A DNA stretch of 64,000 nucleotides from Serinibacter arcticus (GTDB taxonomy: Bacteria > Actinomycetota > Actinomycetes > Actinomycetales > Beutenbergiaceae), in the NCBI RefSeq assembly GCF_003121705.1, contig NZ_PYHR01000002.1:3782001-3846000 (forward strand), written 5' to 3'. The notes below the pieces were generated by a model. That model saw nothing but the letters and a program-made list of their open reading frames with translations, did not search any database and was not told where the DNA came from. Positions 31,265 through 39,645 of this stretch are shown here, piece after piece. The translations under genes and the position numbers were made by a program. Position 1 is the stretch's first letter, and every line of letters starts with the position of its first letter.

Positions 31265-31761
31265 CCTCCGAGGAGACCGAGGAGCTGACCCGCCGCTACC
31301 GCGCGGCGATGGCGCGGCTGCCCGGCGGGGTCGCCGTGCTTGCCGCCCGCGCGGGAGGCCACGACGTCGTCGCCGTCGTCACCTCGTTCGTCTCGGTCTC
31401 CCTCGACCCGCCGACCGCCCTCGTCGTGGTGCACTCCGCCGGGCGGCTCGGCGAGGTGCTCGACGTCGGCAGCCGCTGGGCGGCCACCGTGATGGGGGCG
31501 GACTCGGCCCCCCACGTCGCCTGGATCGCCGAGCCCGGCCGCCCCGACATCGGGCAGCTGCAGGGCATCGCCCACCACCGCGGCGACACGAGCGGCGCCG
31601 CCGTGCTGGACGGCGGGGGCTCGTGGGTCGAGTGCGTCACCGAGCAGGTGCTGGACGCCGGCGACCACCTCGTCGTCGTCGGCCGCGTGACCGACGCCGG
31701 ACCGGGGGAGGCCGAGGGCGCGCTGGTGCACCGCCTCGGCCGCGTGCGCGCGCTGCCCTGA
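31261..31761 (+). CDS. Flavin reductase-like domain protein
   Basis: 166 residues: YRAAMARLPGGVAVLAARAG, then FVSVSLDPPTALVVVHSAGR and WAATVMGADSAP, ending HLVVVGRVTDAGPGEAEGAL. This is the flavin reductase (FMN-binding split barrel) layout, in which the SVSLDPP motif contacts the flavin. Such proteins supply reduced flavin to monooxygenases or act as stand-alone reductases; the partner is unknown. It is translationally coupled to the deacetylase gene by a 4-bp overlap, and is the last gene before the sugar locus. Confidence 0.85.
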   Translation: MTSEETEELTRRYRAAMARLPGGVAVLAARAGGHDVVAVVTSFVSVSLDPPTALVVVHSAGRLGEVLDVGSRWAATVMGADSAPHVAWIAEPGRPDIGQLQGIAHHRGDTSGAAVLDGGGSWVECVTEQVLDAGDHLVVVGRVTDAGPGEAEGALVHRLGRVRALP

Positions 31762-31793
31762 TCTGACCTGTCCGCGGCGACCCGGCCTGGCTG

Positions 31794-31822
31794 TTGACAT
31801 TTACTTTTGCTGGCGAAAGAAT
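31794..31822 (+). promoter_or_regulatory. Promoter of the sugar-importer operon with overlapping operator
   Basis: TTGACA (31794-31799) is followed after 17 nt by AAGAAT (31817-31822), a plausible -35/-10 pair. The spacer and -10 are the operator: TTACTTTTGC (31801-31810), two bases, then GCGAAAGAAT. The left arm is identical to the palindrome before the alpha-galactosidase gene (44410-44431), the right arm 7/10. The locus regulator of the ROK family is the likely binder; occupancy would block RNA polymerase. Confidence 0.75.
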
Positions 31823-31874
31823 GTGGAGCCAGCACCGCCGGGGGTCTCGGCGGCGCTCAGATCAAAGGAGATGT

Positions 31875-33206
31875 GTGCGCATGCAACGGAAGACACGTGT
31901 GACGACCGCGGCCGCCGTGGCCGGGATGCTCGTCCTGGCGGCCTGCTCCGGCGGGTCCGACGGTTCGGGCGGTGGGTCGTCCGACGACGCGACGACCGGG
32001 GCCGACGGGACGGTCACCCTCGACTACTGGGCCTGGGGCACGACGCAGAAGCCGCTCGTCGACGCCTGGAACGCCGCCAACCCCGACGTCCAGGTCCGCC
32101 ACACCGACGTCGGCGGCGGTGGTGACACGGCCTCCAAGCTCGTCACGGCCACCCGGGCGGGCAACGCGCCCGACGTCGCGCTCGTGGAGTACCAGACGCT
32201 CCCGGCGATGATCGTGGCCGGCGTCGCCACCGACATCAGCGAGTACACGGGGGAGATCTCCTCGGACTTCGCGGACGGGATCTGGAACCAGGCCACGTTC
32301 GACGGCGTGAGCTACGGGGTGCCGCAGGACGCCGGCCCCCAGGCGCTCACGTACAACGCCACCCGCCTCGCGGAGCTCGGGGTCGAGGTGCCCACCACCT
32401 GGGAGGAGTTCGCCGAGGCCGCGGAGCAGGTCAAGGCCGCGGACCCCACGACCTACATCACGACGTTCGCCCCGGGGGAGTTCGGTGGCTTCGCCGGGTT
32501 CGCCCAGCAGGCCGGTGCCCAGTGGTGGTCCATCGACGGCGACACCTGGACGGTCGACTTCGACGGCGAGGAGTCCCGCGCCGTCGCCGAGTACTGGCAG
32601 GACCTCATCGACCGGGACCTCGTGCTGGCCGAGCCGCTGCTGACGCCGGAGTGGAACGCCGCCCTCAACGAGGGCCGCATCCTGTCCTGGCCCGCCGGGA
32701 TGTGGGCCGCCGGCGTCCTCTACGGCGTGGCCGAGGGCATGGCGGGGGAGTGGGCCATGGCGCCCCTGCCGCAGTGGACCTCCGGTGACGCCGCCGTCGG
32801 CTTCCAGGGCGGATCGGCCGCCATCGTGACGACGTCGTCGGACGACGCCGAGGCCGCCGCGCGGTTCGCAGCCTGGATCGGCTCCTCCGAGGAGGGCGCG
32901 AGGATCCAGATCGAGCAGGGTCAGTACCCCGCGTCGCTCTCCGGGCAGGAGCTCACCCTCGAGAGCGACCCGCCGCTGCTCATGCCGCAGCAGACCGACT
33001 ACTGGGCCGTGGCCGCCGACATCGCCGCCGACACCATCCCGCAGATCACGTGGGGCCCGAACGTCAACGTGGCGGACTCCGCCTTCCAGGACGCCATGTC
33101 CGCCGCGATCAACGACGGCACGCCGCTCGTGGACGCACTGGTCGAGACCGAGCGCGTCGTCCTCGACGACATGAGGACCTCGGGCTTCACGGTCAGCAAC
33201 GACTGA
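31875..33206 (+). CDS. Sugar ABC transporter substrate-binding lipoprotein (family 1)
   Basis: 443 residues. The signal RMQRKTRVTTAAAVAGMLV ends in the lipobox LAAC (Cys24), followed by a Gly/Ser linker. The body fits extracellular solute-binding protein family 1: VTLDYWAWGTTQKPLVDAWN, APDVALVEYQTLP, PQDAGPQALTYNATRL and LPQWTSGDAAVGFQGG, the last block being typical of oligosaccharide binders. I favour the GTG at 31875 because AAAGGAG is 4 nt upstream; the ATG at 31881 is the alternative. Together with MalFG-type permeases it takes up an oligosaccharide. A strong hairpin follows the stop. Confidence 0.92.
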   Translation: MRMQRKTRVTTAAAVAGMLVLAACSGGSDGSGGGSSDDATTGADGTVTLDYWAWGTTQKPLVDAWNAANPDVQVRHTDVGGGGDTASKLVTATRAGNAPDVALVEYQTLPAMIVAGVATDISEYTGEISSDFADGIWNQATFDGVSYGVPQDAGPQALTYNATRLAELGVEVPTTWEEFAEAAEQVKAADPTTYITTFAPGEFGGFAGFAQQAGAQWWSIDGDTWTVDFDGEESRAVAEYWQDLIDRDLVLAEPLLTPEWNAALNEGRILSWPAGMWAAGVLYGVAEGMAGEWAMAPLPQWTSGDAAVGFQGGSAAIVTTSSDDAEAAARFAAWIGSSEEGARIQIEQGQYPASLSGQELTLESDPPLLMPQQTDYWAVAADIAADTIPQITWGPNVNVADSAFQDAMSAAINDGTPLVDALVETERVVLDDMRTSGFTVSND

Positions 33207-33213
33207 GACACCT

Positions 33214-33241
33214 CGGCCGGCGCCCTCGCGGGCGCCGGCCG
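33214..33241 (+). terminator. Perfect 12-bp GC hairpin after the sugar-binding protein gene
   Basis: Arms CGGCCGGCGCCC and GGGCGCCGGCCG are exact complements with a TCGC loop, 7 bp after the stop and 17 bp before the permease start. With no T-run it is more likely a partial terminator or mRNA stabiliser within the operon, like the hairpin at 15273-15311. Confidence 0.7.
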
Positions 33242-33258
33242 ACGGAAGGACGAACCTC

Positions 33259-34185
33259 ATGACCAGCACCTCGATCCCGGTGCGGCGCTCACGCCGACGC
33301 TGGGTGGCGCCCTACCTCTTCCTGCTGCCGGCAGGCGTGCTCTTCATCGCCTTCCTGGCCATCCCGATCGTCTACGCGGTCTACCTGAGCCTGCGCGGCC
33401 TGAAGGTGACGGGCAGCGGCCCGTTCGGCACGAGGGAGGAGACGTGGGTCGGCCTCGACAACTACGTCCGCACGTTCACGGATCCGGAGTTCTTCGCGGG
33501 CTTCGGCCGCCTCGCGCTCTACGGCCTCATCGCGATCCCGCTCACGCTCGGGCTCGCGCTGCTCTTCGCCCTGCTGCTGGACCTGCCGCGCGTGCGGGCG
33601 GCCCGGTTCTCGCGCGTCGCGATCTTCATCCCCTACGCGGTCCCCGGTGTCATCGCCTCGCTGCTGTGGGGCTTCCTGTACCTGCCCTCGACGAGCCCGC
33701 TGAACTGGTTCACCGAACGACTCGGCCTGCCGGACGTGCTGATGCTCCAGGGCGGGGCGCTGTTCCCGGCGATCGCGAACATCGCGATCTGGGGCGGGGT
33801 CGGGTTCAACATGATCATCATCTACACCTCCCTGCGGGGCATCCCCGGGGAGGTGCTCGAGGCCGCCCGCATCGACGGCGCGAACGAGTCCACGATCGCC
33901 AGGCGGATCAAGATCCCGCTGGTCTCACCCGCCCTGGTGCTGACGGGGCTCTTCGCCCTGATCGGCACGTTGCAGGTCTACGGCGAGCCGACGACGCTGC
34001 GGCCGATGACGAACGCGATCTCCCAGACCTGGGTGCCGCTCATGAAGATCTACCGCGACGCCTTCACCCGTGACGACCTGTCGCTCGCCGCCGCGTCGTC
34101 GGTGGTGCTCGCCATCGGCACCCTGGTGCTGTCCGTCCTCCTGCTCCGCGCCACCCGGGGCAGCTCCTTCGGAGGAGACCGATGA
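33259..34185 (+). CDS. Sugar ABC transporter permease, MalF type
   Basis: 308 residues. The protein begins with a basic leader and the first helix YLFLLPAGVLFIAFLAIPIV, then WVGLDNYVRTFTD and four central helices. The coupling motif is EAARIDGANESTIARRIKIP, which docks into the ATPase. It begins 17 bp after a hairpin, with a GGAAGGA site, and its stop overlaps the next start in ATGA. It forms the sugar channel with the MalG-type partner. No ATPase gene is in the locus, so a shared ATPase (MsiK type) elsewhere is implied. Confidence 0.92.
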   Translation: MTSTSIPVRRSRRRWVAPYLFLLPAGVLFIAFLAIPIVYAVYLSLRGLKVTGSGPFGTREETWVGLDNYVRTFTDPEFFAGFGRLALYGLIAIPLTLGLALLFALLLDLPRVRAARFSRVAIFIPYAVPGVIASLLWGFLYLPSTSPLNWFTERLGLPDVLMLQGGALFPAIANIAIWGGVGFNMIIIYTSLRGIPGEVLEAARIDGANESTIARRIKIPLVSPALVLTGLFALIGTLQVYGEPTTLRPMTNAISQTWVPLMKIYRDAFTRDDLSLAAASSVVLAIGTLVLSVLLLRATRGSSFGGDR

Positions 34186-35072
34186 CCACGCTCACCACGC
34201 CCCGGCCCGTGCGGCCGACCTCCTCCATCGCCCCGCGCCGCCGCCACAAGCGCTCCGTGGTGGCCACCCTGGTGCTGCTGGGCGGCGCGATCTACTGCCT
34301 GGTCCCGGTCGTCTGGGTGATCATCGCCTCCACCAAGAGCAACTCCGAGCTCTTCACCACCCTGACGTTCCTGCCGGGCAGCGGGCTGATGGACAACATC
34401 AACGACCTGTTCAGCTACGGCGGCGGTCTGTTCGCCGGGTGGGCCGCCAACAGCCTGCTCTACGCGGGTGTCGGGGCGGCGCTCGCGACCCTCGTCTCGA
34501 CGATGGCGGGCTACGCGCTGGCGAAGTTCGACTTCCCGGGGCGTCAGGTCTGGTTCTACGCGATCCTCGCCGGCGTGCTGCTGCCCGGCATCACGCTGGC
34601 GATCCCGCAGTACCTGCTGATGTCGATGATGGGTCTCGCCGGCAGCCACTGGTCGGTGCTGCTGCCGTCGATCATCTCGCCGTTCGGGATCTTCCTCGCC
34701 CGGGTCTTCGCCAGCAGCGCGGTCCCCACCGACACGCTCGAGGCCGCGCGGATCGACGGCGCAGGCGAGGGCCGCATCTTCGGTGCGATCGTGCTGCCGA
34801 TGATGGTGCCCGGCATGGTGACCGTGTTCCTGCTGCAGTTCGTCGGCATCTGGAACAACTTCCTGCTGCCGTTCATCATGCTCTCGGACGAGAGCCGCTA
34901 CCCGCTGACGGTGGGCCTGTACACGCTGCTGTCCAAGGGGTCGGGGACGCCGTCGCTCTACAGCCTCGCGATCATCGGCTCGGCGGTGAGCATCATCCCG
35001 CTGATCGTGATGATGCTGGTGCTGCAGCGGTACTGGCGGCTCGACCTGGTGAGCGGGGGGCTGAAGGGATGA
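34182..35072 (+). CDS. Sugar ABC transporter permease, MalG type
   Basis: 296 residues with six predicted helices. Landmarks are the first helix AIYCLVPVVWVIIASTKSN, GYALAKFDFPGRQV, PQYLLMSMMGLAGSHWSVLL and the coupling motif EAARIDGAGEGRIFGAIVLP. It overlaps the MalF-type gene by 4 bp (ATGA) and the aldo/keto reductase gene by 4 bp, so the whole set is one tightly coupled operon. Confidence 0.92.
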   Translation: MTTLTTPRPVRPTSSIAPRRRHKRSVVATLVLLGGAIYCLVPVVWVIIASTKSNSELFTTLTFLPGSGLMDNINDLFSYGGGLFAGWAANSLLYAGVGAALATLVSTMAGYALAKFDFPGRQVWFYAILAGVLLPGITLAIPQYLLMSMMGLAGSHWSVLLPSIISPFGIFLARVFASSAVPTDTLEAARIDGAGEGRIFGAIVLPMMVPGMVTVFLLQFVGIWNNFLLPFIMLSDESRYPLTVGLYTLLSKGSGTPSLYSLAIIGSAVSIIPLIVMMLVLQRYWRLDLVSGGLKG

Positions 35073-35992
35073 CCGCGTCCTCCCGCAGCATCCGGCTCGG
35101 CGCCACGGGGCTGACGAGCGCGCCGCTCGCGCTCGGCACGTCGGCGATCGGGGGCAGGGAACCCGCGCAGGCCAGGGCCGCCCTGCTCGCCGCGGCCGAG
35201 GCGGGGATCCACGACTGGGACAGCAGCAACAACTACGGCCGCTCGGAGGAGTACGTCGGGGCCGCGCTGGCCGAGCTCGGGCCCGGGTCCGACATCCAGG
35301 TCTTCACCAAGGTCGACCCGCTGCCGGGGTCGGCGGACTTCTCGGGGACGAGGGTCAGGGCCTCGGTGGAGGAGTCGTTGACCCGGCTGGGGCGCGACCA
35401 CCTCCCGCTCGTGCACCTGCACGACCCCGAACGGATCTCCTTCGCCGACGCGATGGCGCCCGGCGGGCCGGTCGAGGCGCTCGTGGCCCTGCGGGACGAG
35501 GGTGTCATCGGACACCTCGGCGTCGCCGGCGGACCGGTCTCGCTGCTGGAGCGCTTCGTGCGCACCGGGGCGTTCGAGGCCGTCGTCACCCACAACCGGT
35601 TCACCCTCGTGGACCGCTCGGCCGCGACGCTGCTCGACCTGTGCGCCGAGCGCGGCCTGGCCACGTTCAACGCCGCACCGTTCGGCAGCGGCGCGCTGGC
35701 TCGCGACGACGGACCCGTCGGCACCTACCAGTACCGGGAGCCGGATCCCGCGGTCGCCGACGCCGTCCTCGCGCTGCGCCGGATCGCCCGCGAGGCCGGC
35801 GTCCCGATCGCGGCGCTGGCGCTCGCGTTCAGCCTCGCCGATCCGCGCGTCGACGTCACCATCGTCGGCTCGACCGACCCCGGCAGGATCGCCGAGATCG
35901 CCCGGCTGGCCCGCGTCACCGTGCCGGCAGGCGTCTGGGACGAGGTCGAGGCGGTCGTCCCGACCACCCAGATCGGGCCCCAGCACCGCTGA
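35069..35992 (+). CDS. Aldo/keto reductase (D-threo-aldose 1-dehydrogenase-like)
   Basis: 307 residues. The catalytic Asp and Tyr are in IHDWDSSNNYGRSEEYVG, the Lys in QVFTKVDPLP and the His in LVHLHDPE, the order seen in aldo/keto reductases. The Rossmann-like NAD(P) contact is in VTIVGSTDPGRIAEI. SSNNYGRSEEYVG-type N-termini occur in D-threo-aldose 1-dehydrogenases (L-fucose or galactose dehydrogenases). In this operon it may oxidise the sugar released by the glycosidases, but the substrate is inferred. Overlaps of 4 bp with the permease gene support cotranscription. Confidence 0.8.
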   Translation: MTASSRSIRLGATGLTSAPLALGTSAIGGREPAQARAALLAAAEAGIHDWDSSNNYGRSEEYVGAALAELGPGSDIQVFTKVDPLPGSADFSGTRVRASVEESLTRLGRDHLPLVHLHDPERISFADAMAPGGPVEALVALRDEGVIGHLGVAGGPVSLLERFVRTGAFEAVVTHNRFTLVDRSAATLLDLCAERGLATFNAAPFGSGALARDDGPVGTYQYREPDPAVADAVLALRRIAREAGVPIAALALAFSLADPRVDVTIVGSTDPGRIAEIARLARVTVPAGVWDEVEAVVPTTQIGPQHR

Positions 35993-36071
35993 CGCGGCGC
36001 CGGCGCCCGACCCCTCGCCCGACACGACCGTGCCCACCACCCCCTCGCCCGACACGACGGGAGCACCACCC

Positions 36072-38105
36072 ATGCCCATGCCCACCCCCGACCGACTCCT
36101 GTTCGGCGGCGACTACAACCCCGAGCAGTGGACCCGCGACGTCTGGCTGGAGGACATCGAGCTGATGCGGCGAGCCCGGGTCAACACCGTGACGCTCGGG
36201 GTGTTCTCGTGGTCGGCGCTCGAGCCCGAGGAGGGCCGCTTCACCCCCGAGTGGCTCGACGACGTCATCACCCTGCTCGACGACGCGGGCATCGGGTTCT
36301 TCCTCTCCACCCCGACGGCGTCGCCGCCGCCGTGGTTCTCCCTGGCCCACCCCGACGCGCTCCCCGTGCGGGCCGACGGCGTGCAGCTGAGCCACGGGTC
36401 CCGCGACACGTACGCGATCAGCGCCCCCGCCTACCGGGACGCCGCCCGCCGGATCGCCCGGCTCCTGGCGGAGCGCTACGGCGACCACCCGCGGCTCCGC
36501 GGCTGGCACGTCCACAACGAGTACGGGACGCTCGACCTCGGACCGCACGCCGCTGCCGCGTTCCGCCGCTGGCTGCGGGGACGCTACGGCGACCTCGCCG
36601 CTCTGAACGAGGCGTGGACCACCGCGTTCTGGTCGCAGCGGTACTCCTCCTGGGAGGAGATCCTCCCGCCCCGGGTCACGCAGTACCTGCACAACCCGGC
36701 GCACGCCCTGGACTTCCGGCGCTTCAGCTCGCAGGAGATGCTCGACGCGTTCGTCGAGCAGCGGGAGGAGATCCGCGCAGCCGGCTCGACCGCTCCCGTC
36801 ACGACCAACTTCATGCTGCCGACGTGGAACCACCTGGACCAGTGGTCGTGGGCGAGCGAGCAGGACGCCGTCTCGATCGACCACTACGTCGACACGACGG
36901 GACCCGACGGCGAGGCGCACGTCGCCTACGGCTCGGACCTGACCCGGTCGTGGGCGCAGGGCCCCTGGCTGCTGATGGAGCAGAGCGCCACGGGCGTCAG
37001 GATGGGGGACCGGACGTACACCAAGGCTCCCGAGCGGATGATCCGGAACTCCCTCGGCTACATCGCCCGGGGCTCGCAGAGCTCCCTGTTCTTCCAGTGG
37101 CGCGGCAGCGCCGGCGGGTCGGAGCAGTGGCACTCGGCGCTCGTGCCGCACGCGGGCGGGGACTCGCGCGCGTTCCGGGCCGTGGAGCAGCTGGGCGGGA
37201 TCCTCGAGGAGCTGGCGGACGTGACGGCGCCGCCCGAGGAGGGACCCGTCGTCGCGGCCGACGTCGCGATCCTGTGGGACGCCGCCTGCTGGTGGGGGAT
37301 GGAGACGCCGCACAAGCCCAACGACGCGATCACGTACTCCGACCGGGTGCGGGCCGCCCACCGGTCCTTCTACCGGGCGGGGGTGCCGGTGGACTTCGTG
37401 GCGCCGGGCGCGGACCTGAGCCGCTACCGGCTGCTGGTCCTCCCGTGCGCGTACGTCCTCGAGGCGTCCTCCGCCTCCTGGCTGCACGACTTCGTCGCGG
37501 GCGGCGGGGACCTGGTGGTCACCTTCCTCAGCGGCGTCGCGGACGAGCACCTGCGCGTCGTGACCGGGGGCTACCCCGGTCTGCTGCGCGACCTGCTGGG
37601 CGTGCGGGTCGAGGAGATCCACGTGCTCGGGCCGCAGGAGACCAGCGTGCTCGACGACGGCTCGACCGCGCGCAGCTGGACCGAGGTGGTCGCCCCGAGC
37701 GGCGCCGCGGTGCTGGCGCGCTACACGCAGGGCCCGGTCGCGGGCGGCGCGGCGATCACCCGGCACGACGTCGGTGCCGGGCACGCGTACTACGTCTCCA
37801 CCGAGCTGGAGCAGGAGGCGTGGGACGCGTTCCTCGCCGCGCGCGCGGCCGACGTCGGGGCGACGGCGACGCTGGCCGGTGCCGCCGAGGCCGGGGTGGA
37901 GGCGGTGCTGCGCCGCGGGCGCGAGACGGACCACCTGTTCCTGCTGCACCACGGGGAGCACGAGCCGGTCACCGTGCAGGGGGCGGGGACCGACGTGATC
38001 TCGGGTGGGTCCGCCGAGGCGGGCCTGACGATCGAGCCGGGCGGGTTCGCCGTGCTCCGGCTCTCCAGGGGCGGGCCGCTGCCCGCGATCGTCGCGGCTC
38101 GCTGA
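36072..38105 (+). CDS. GH42 beta-galactosidase
   Basis: 677 residues. The GH42 start RLLFGGDYNPEQW is followed by the catalytic (beta/alpha)8 barrel: acid/base Glu150 in GWHVHNEYG and nucleophile Glu303 in WLLMEQSATG. TTNFMLPTWN and the trimerisation domain (PVDFVAPGADLSRYRLLVLP) follow; the last 60 residues form the small beta-domain. No signal peptide, so it works in the cytoplasm on imported oligosaccharides. The ATG at 36072 has GGGAG 8 nt upstream. Just upstream two copies of an 18-bp repeat (36011-36028, 36041-36058) encode, in frame, a Pro/Thr/Asp run with an alternative GTG at 36030. The gene ends the plus-strand sugar operon. Confidence 0.92.
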   Translation: MPMPTPDRLLFGGDYNPEQWTRDVWLEDIELMRRARVNTVTLGVFSWSALEPEEGRFTPEWLDDVITLLDDAGIGFFLSTPTASPPPWFSLAHPDALPVRADGVQLSHGSRDTYAISAPAYRDAARRIARLLAERYGDHPRLRGWHVHNEYGTLDLGPHAAAAFRRWLRGRYGDLAALNEAWTTAFWSQRYSSWEEILPPRVTQYLHNPAHALDFRRFSSQEMLDAFVEQREEIRAAGSTAPVTTNFMLPTWNHLDQWSWASEQDAVSIDHYVDTTGPDGEAHVAYGSDLTRSWAQGPWLLMEQSATGVRMGDRTYTKAPERMIRNSLGYIARGSQSSLFFQWRGSAGGSEQWHSALVPHAGGDSRAFRAVEQLGGILEELADVTAPPEEGPVVAADVAILWDAACWWGMETPHKPNDAITYSDRVRAAHRSFYRAGVPVDFVAPGADLSRYRLLVLPCAYVLEASSASWLHDFVAGGGDLVVTFLSGVADEHLRVVTGGYPGLLRDLLGVRVEEIHVLGPQETSVLDDGSTARSWTEVVAPSGAAVLARYTQGPVAGGAAITRHDVGAGHAYYVSTELEQEAWDAFLAARAADVGATATLAGAAEAGVEAVLRRGRETDHLFLLHHGEHEPVTVQGAGTDVISGGSAEAGLTIEPGGFAVLRLSRGGPLPAIVAAR

Positions 38106-38134
38106 CGGCGAGCACCGCCCGCGGCGACGACGGG

Positions 38135-38178
38135 GACGAGGAGGAGGGGTGGGCCGCGGCCCACCCCTCCTCCTCGTC
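38135..38178. terminator. Bidirectional terminator, 21-bp perfect inverted repeat
   Basis: Arms of 21 bp (38135-38155 and 38158-38178) are exact reverse complements with two bases between them, a G-rich purine arm facing its pyrimidine complement. It lies between the convergent GH42 and GH1 genes and can stop transcription from both sides. Confidence 0.75.
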
Positions 38179-38185
38179 GGGGCTC

Positions 38186-39621
38186 TCAGGCCTGGTGCGC
38201 TCGACGCTGCTGCGCGATGAAGTCCCGGTACCAGGCGCCCGAGTCCTTCACGGTCCGCTCCAGCGTGGAGTAGTCCACGCGGACGATCCCGAACCGGCGG
38301 TCGTAGCCGTACGCCCACTCGAAGTTGTCCATCAGCGACCACAGGAAGTACCCGCGCACGTCCGCGCCCTGCGCCCGGGCACGCGCCACGGCGTCGATGT
38401 GGTCGCGCACGTACGCCGTGCGCGCCTCGTCGTGGATCGCGCCGTCCGGGCTCACGACGTCCTCGAACGCGGCGCCGTTCTCGGTCACGTAGAGCGGCAG
38501 ACCGGGATACCGCCGCGCGACCCCGGTGAGGAGCTCCACCAGCCCGTCGGGGTCGATGTTCCAGCCCATGCTCGTGGACGGGCCGGGCTGCGCGAGGAAC
38601 TCCAGCCGGTCGGAGCCCACCCAGGCGCTGTGCGGCGACGTCTGGTGCCCGTCGGCACCGGGCCGGCCGTCGCCGACGGGAGGAACGCCGTCGCGTACCA
38701 GGGAGGTGTTGTAGTAGTTGATCCCGAGCGAGTCCAGCGGCACCCCGATCGTGGCCAGGTCGCCGTCCTGCACGAACGAGAAGTCGCTGACGCCCGCCGT
38801 CTCGGCGAGCAGGGACTCGGGGTAGGCGCCGTCCAGCATCGGCCCCAGGAACGCCTCGTTGGCCAGGTTCTCGGCCCGCCTCCTGGCGGCGAGGTCGGCC
38901 GGGTCGTCCGACGCGGCGCGGACGACGTGCAGGTTGAGCACGACAGACAGGTCGACGTCGGTGGCGGCCCGCTCGCGCACCTGCCGGCCGGCCAGGCCGT
39001 GGCCGAGGTTGAGGTGGTGCACCGCGGCGAGCGCCTGGGCGCCGTCGGTGATGCCGGGGGCGTGCACCCCGGAGGCGTGCCCGAGGTAGGCGCTGCAGTA
39101 GGGCTCGTTCAGGGTCGTCCAGCGCGTGACCCGGTCGCCGAGGGCGTCGGCCACCCACCCGGCGTACTCGGCGAACCGGTGCGCGGTGTCGCGCTCCGGC
39201 CAGCCGCCCCGGTCCTGCACCCACTGCGGCAGGTCCCAGTGGTAGAGGGTCAGGACCGGGGTGATCCCCGCGCCGAGCACCTCGTCCACGAGGCGGTCGT
39301 AGAAGTCCAGCCCGGCGCGGTTCGGGGTGCTCCCCGGGGTGGGCTGCACCCGCGGCCACGCGACGGAGAACCGGTAGGCGTCCAGGTTGAGGGAGCGCAT
39401 CAGCGCCACGTCCTCCGGGACGCGGTGGTAGTGGTCGGCGGCGACCGCGCCGCTGTCGCCGTTGCGGGTCTTCCCGGGGGTGGCGGCGAAGGTGTCCCAG
39501 ATGCAGGGCGTGCGGCCGTCCTCGGCCACCGCCCCTCGATCTGGTAGGCGGCGGTCGCGCTGCCCCACACGAAGTCCGCCGGGAACGGCGTCTGCTCGCG
39601 GGGCGTGGGGGTCGTGGTCAT
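38186..39621 (-). CDS. GH1 beta-glucosidase/beta-galactosidase, frame broken by one missing base
   Basis: About 478 residues when repaired. The N-terminus from the ATG at 39621 (TPFPADFVWGSATAAYQIEG) is in one frame and the rest in another. One G added to the run at 39532-39535 gives [20 protein letters not shown], the normal GH1 sequence. Acid/base Glu is in TTLNEPYC (about residue 173), nucleophile Glu in YVTENGAAF (about residue 381), and FLWSLMDNFEWAYGY and RVQPTPGST are GH1 signatures. Last gene of the minus-strand operon, 24 bp after GH2. It would release glucose, galactose or mannose from beta-linked ends. Confidence 0.85.
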
Positions 39622-39645
39622 CGGTTCCTCCGTGGTGGGTGGCGG

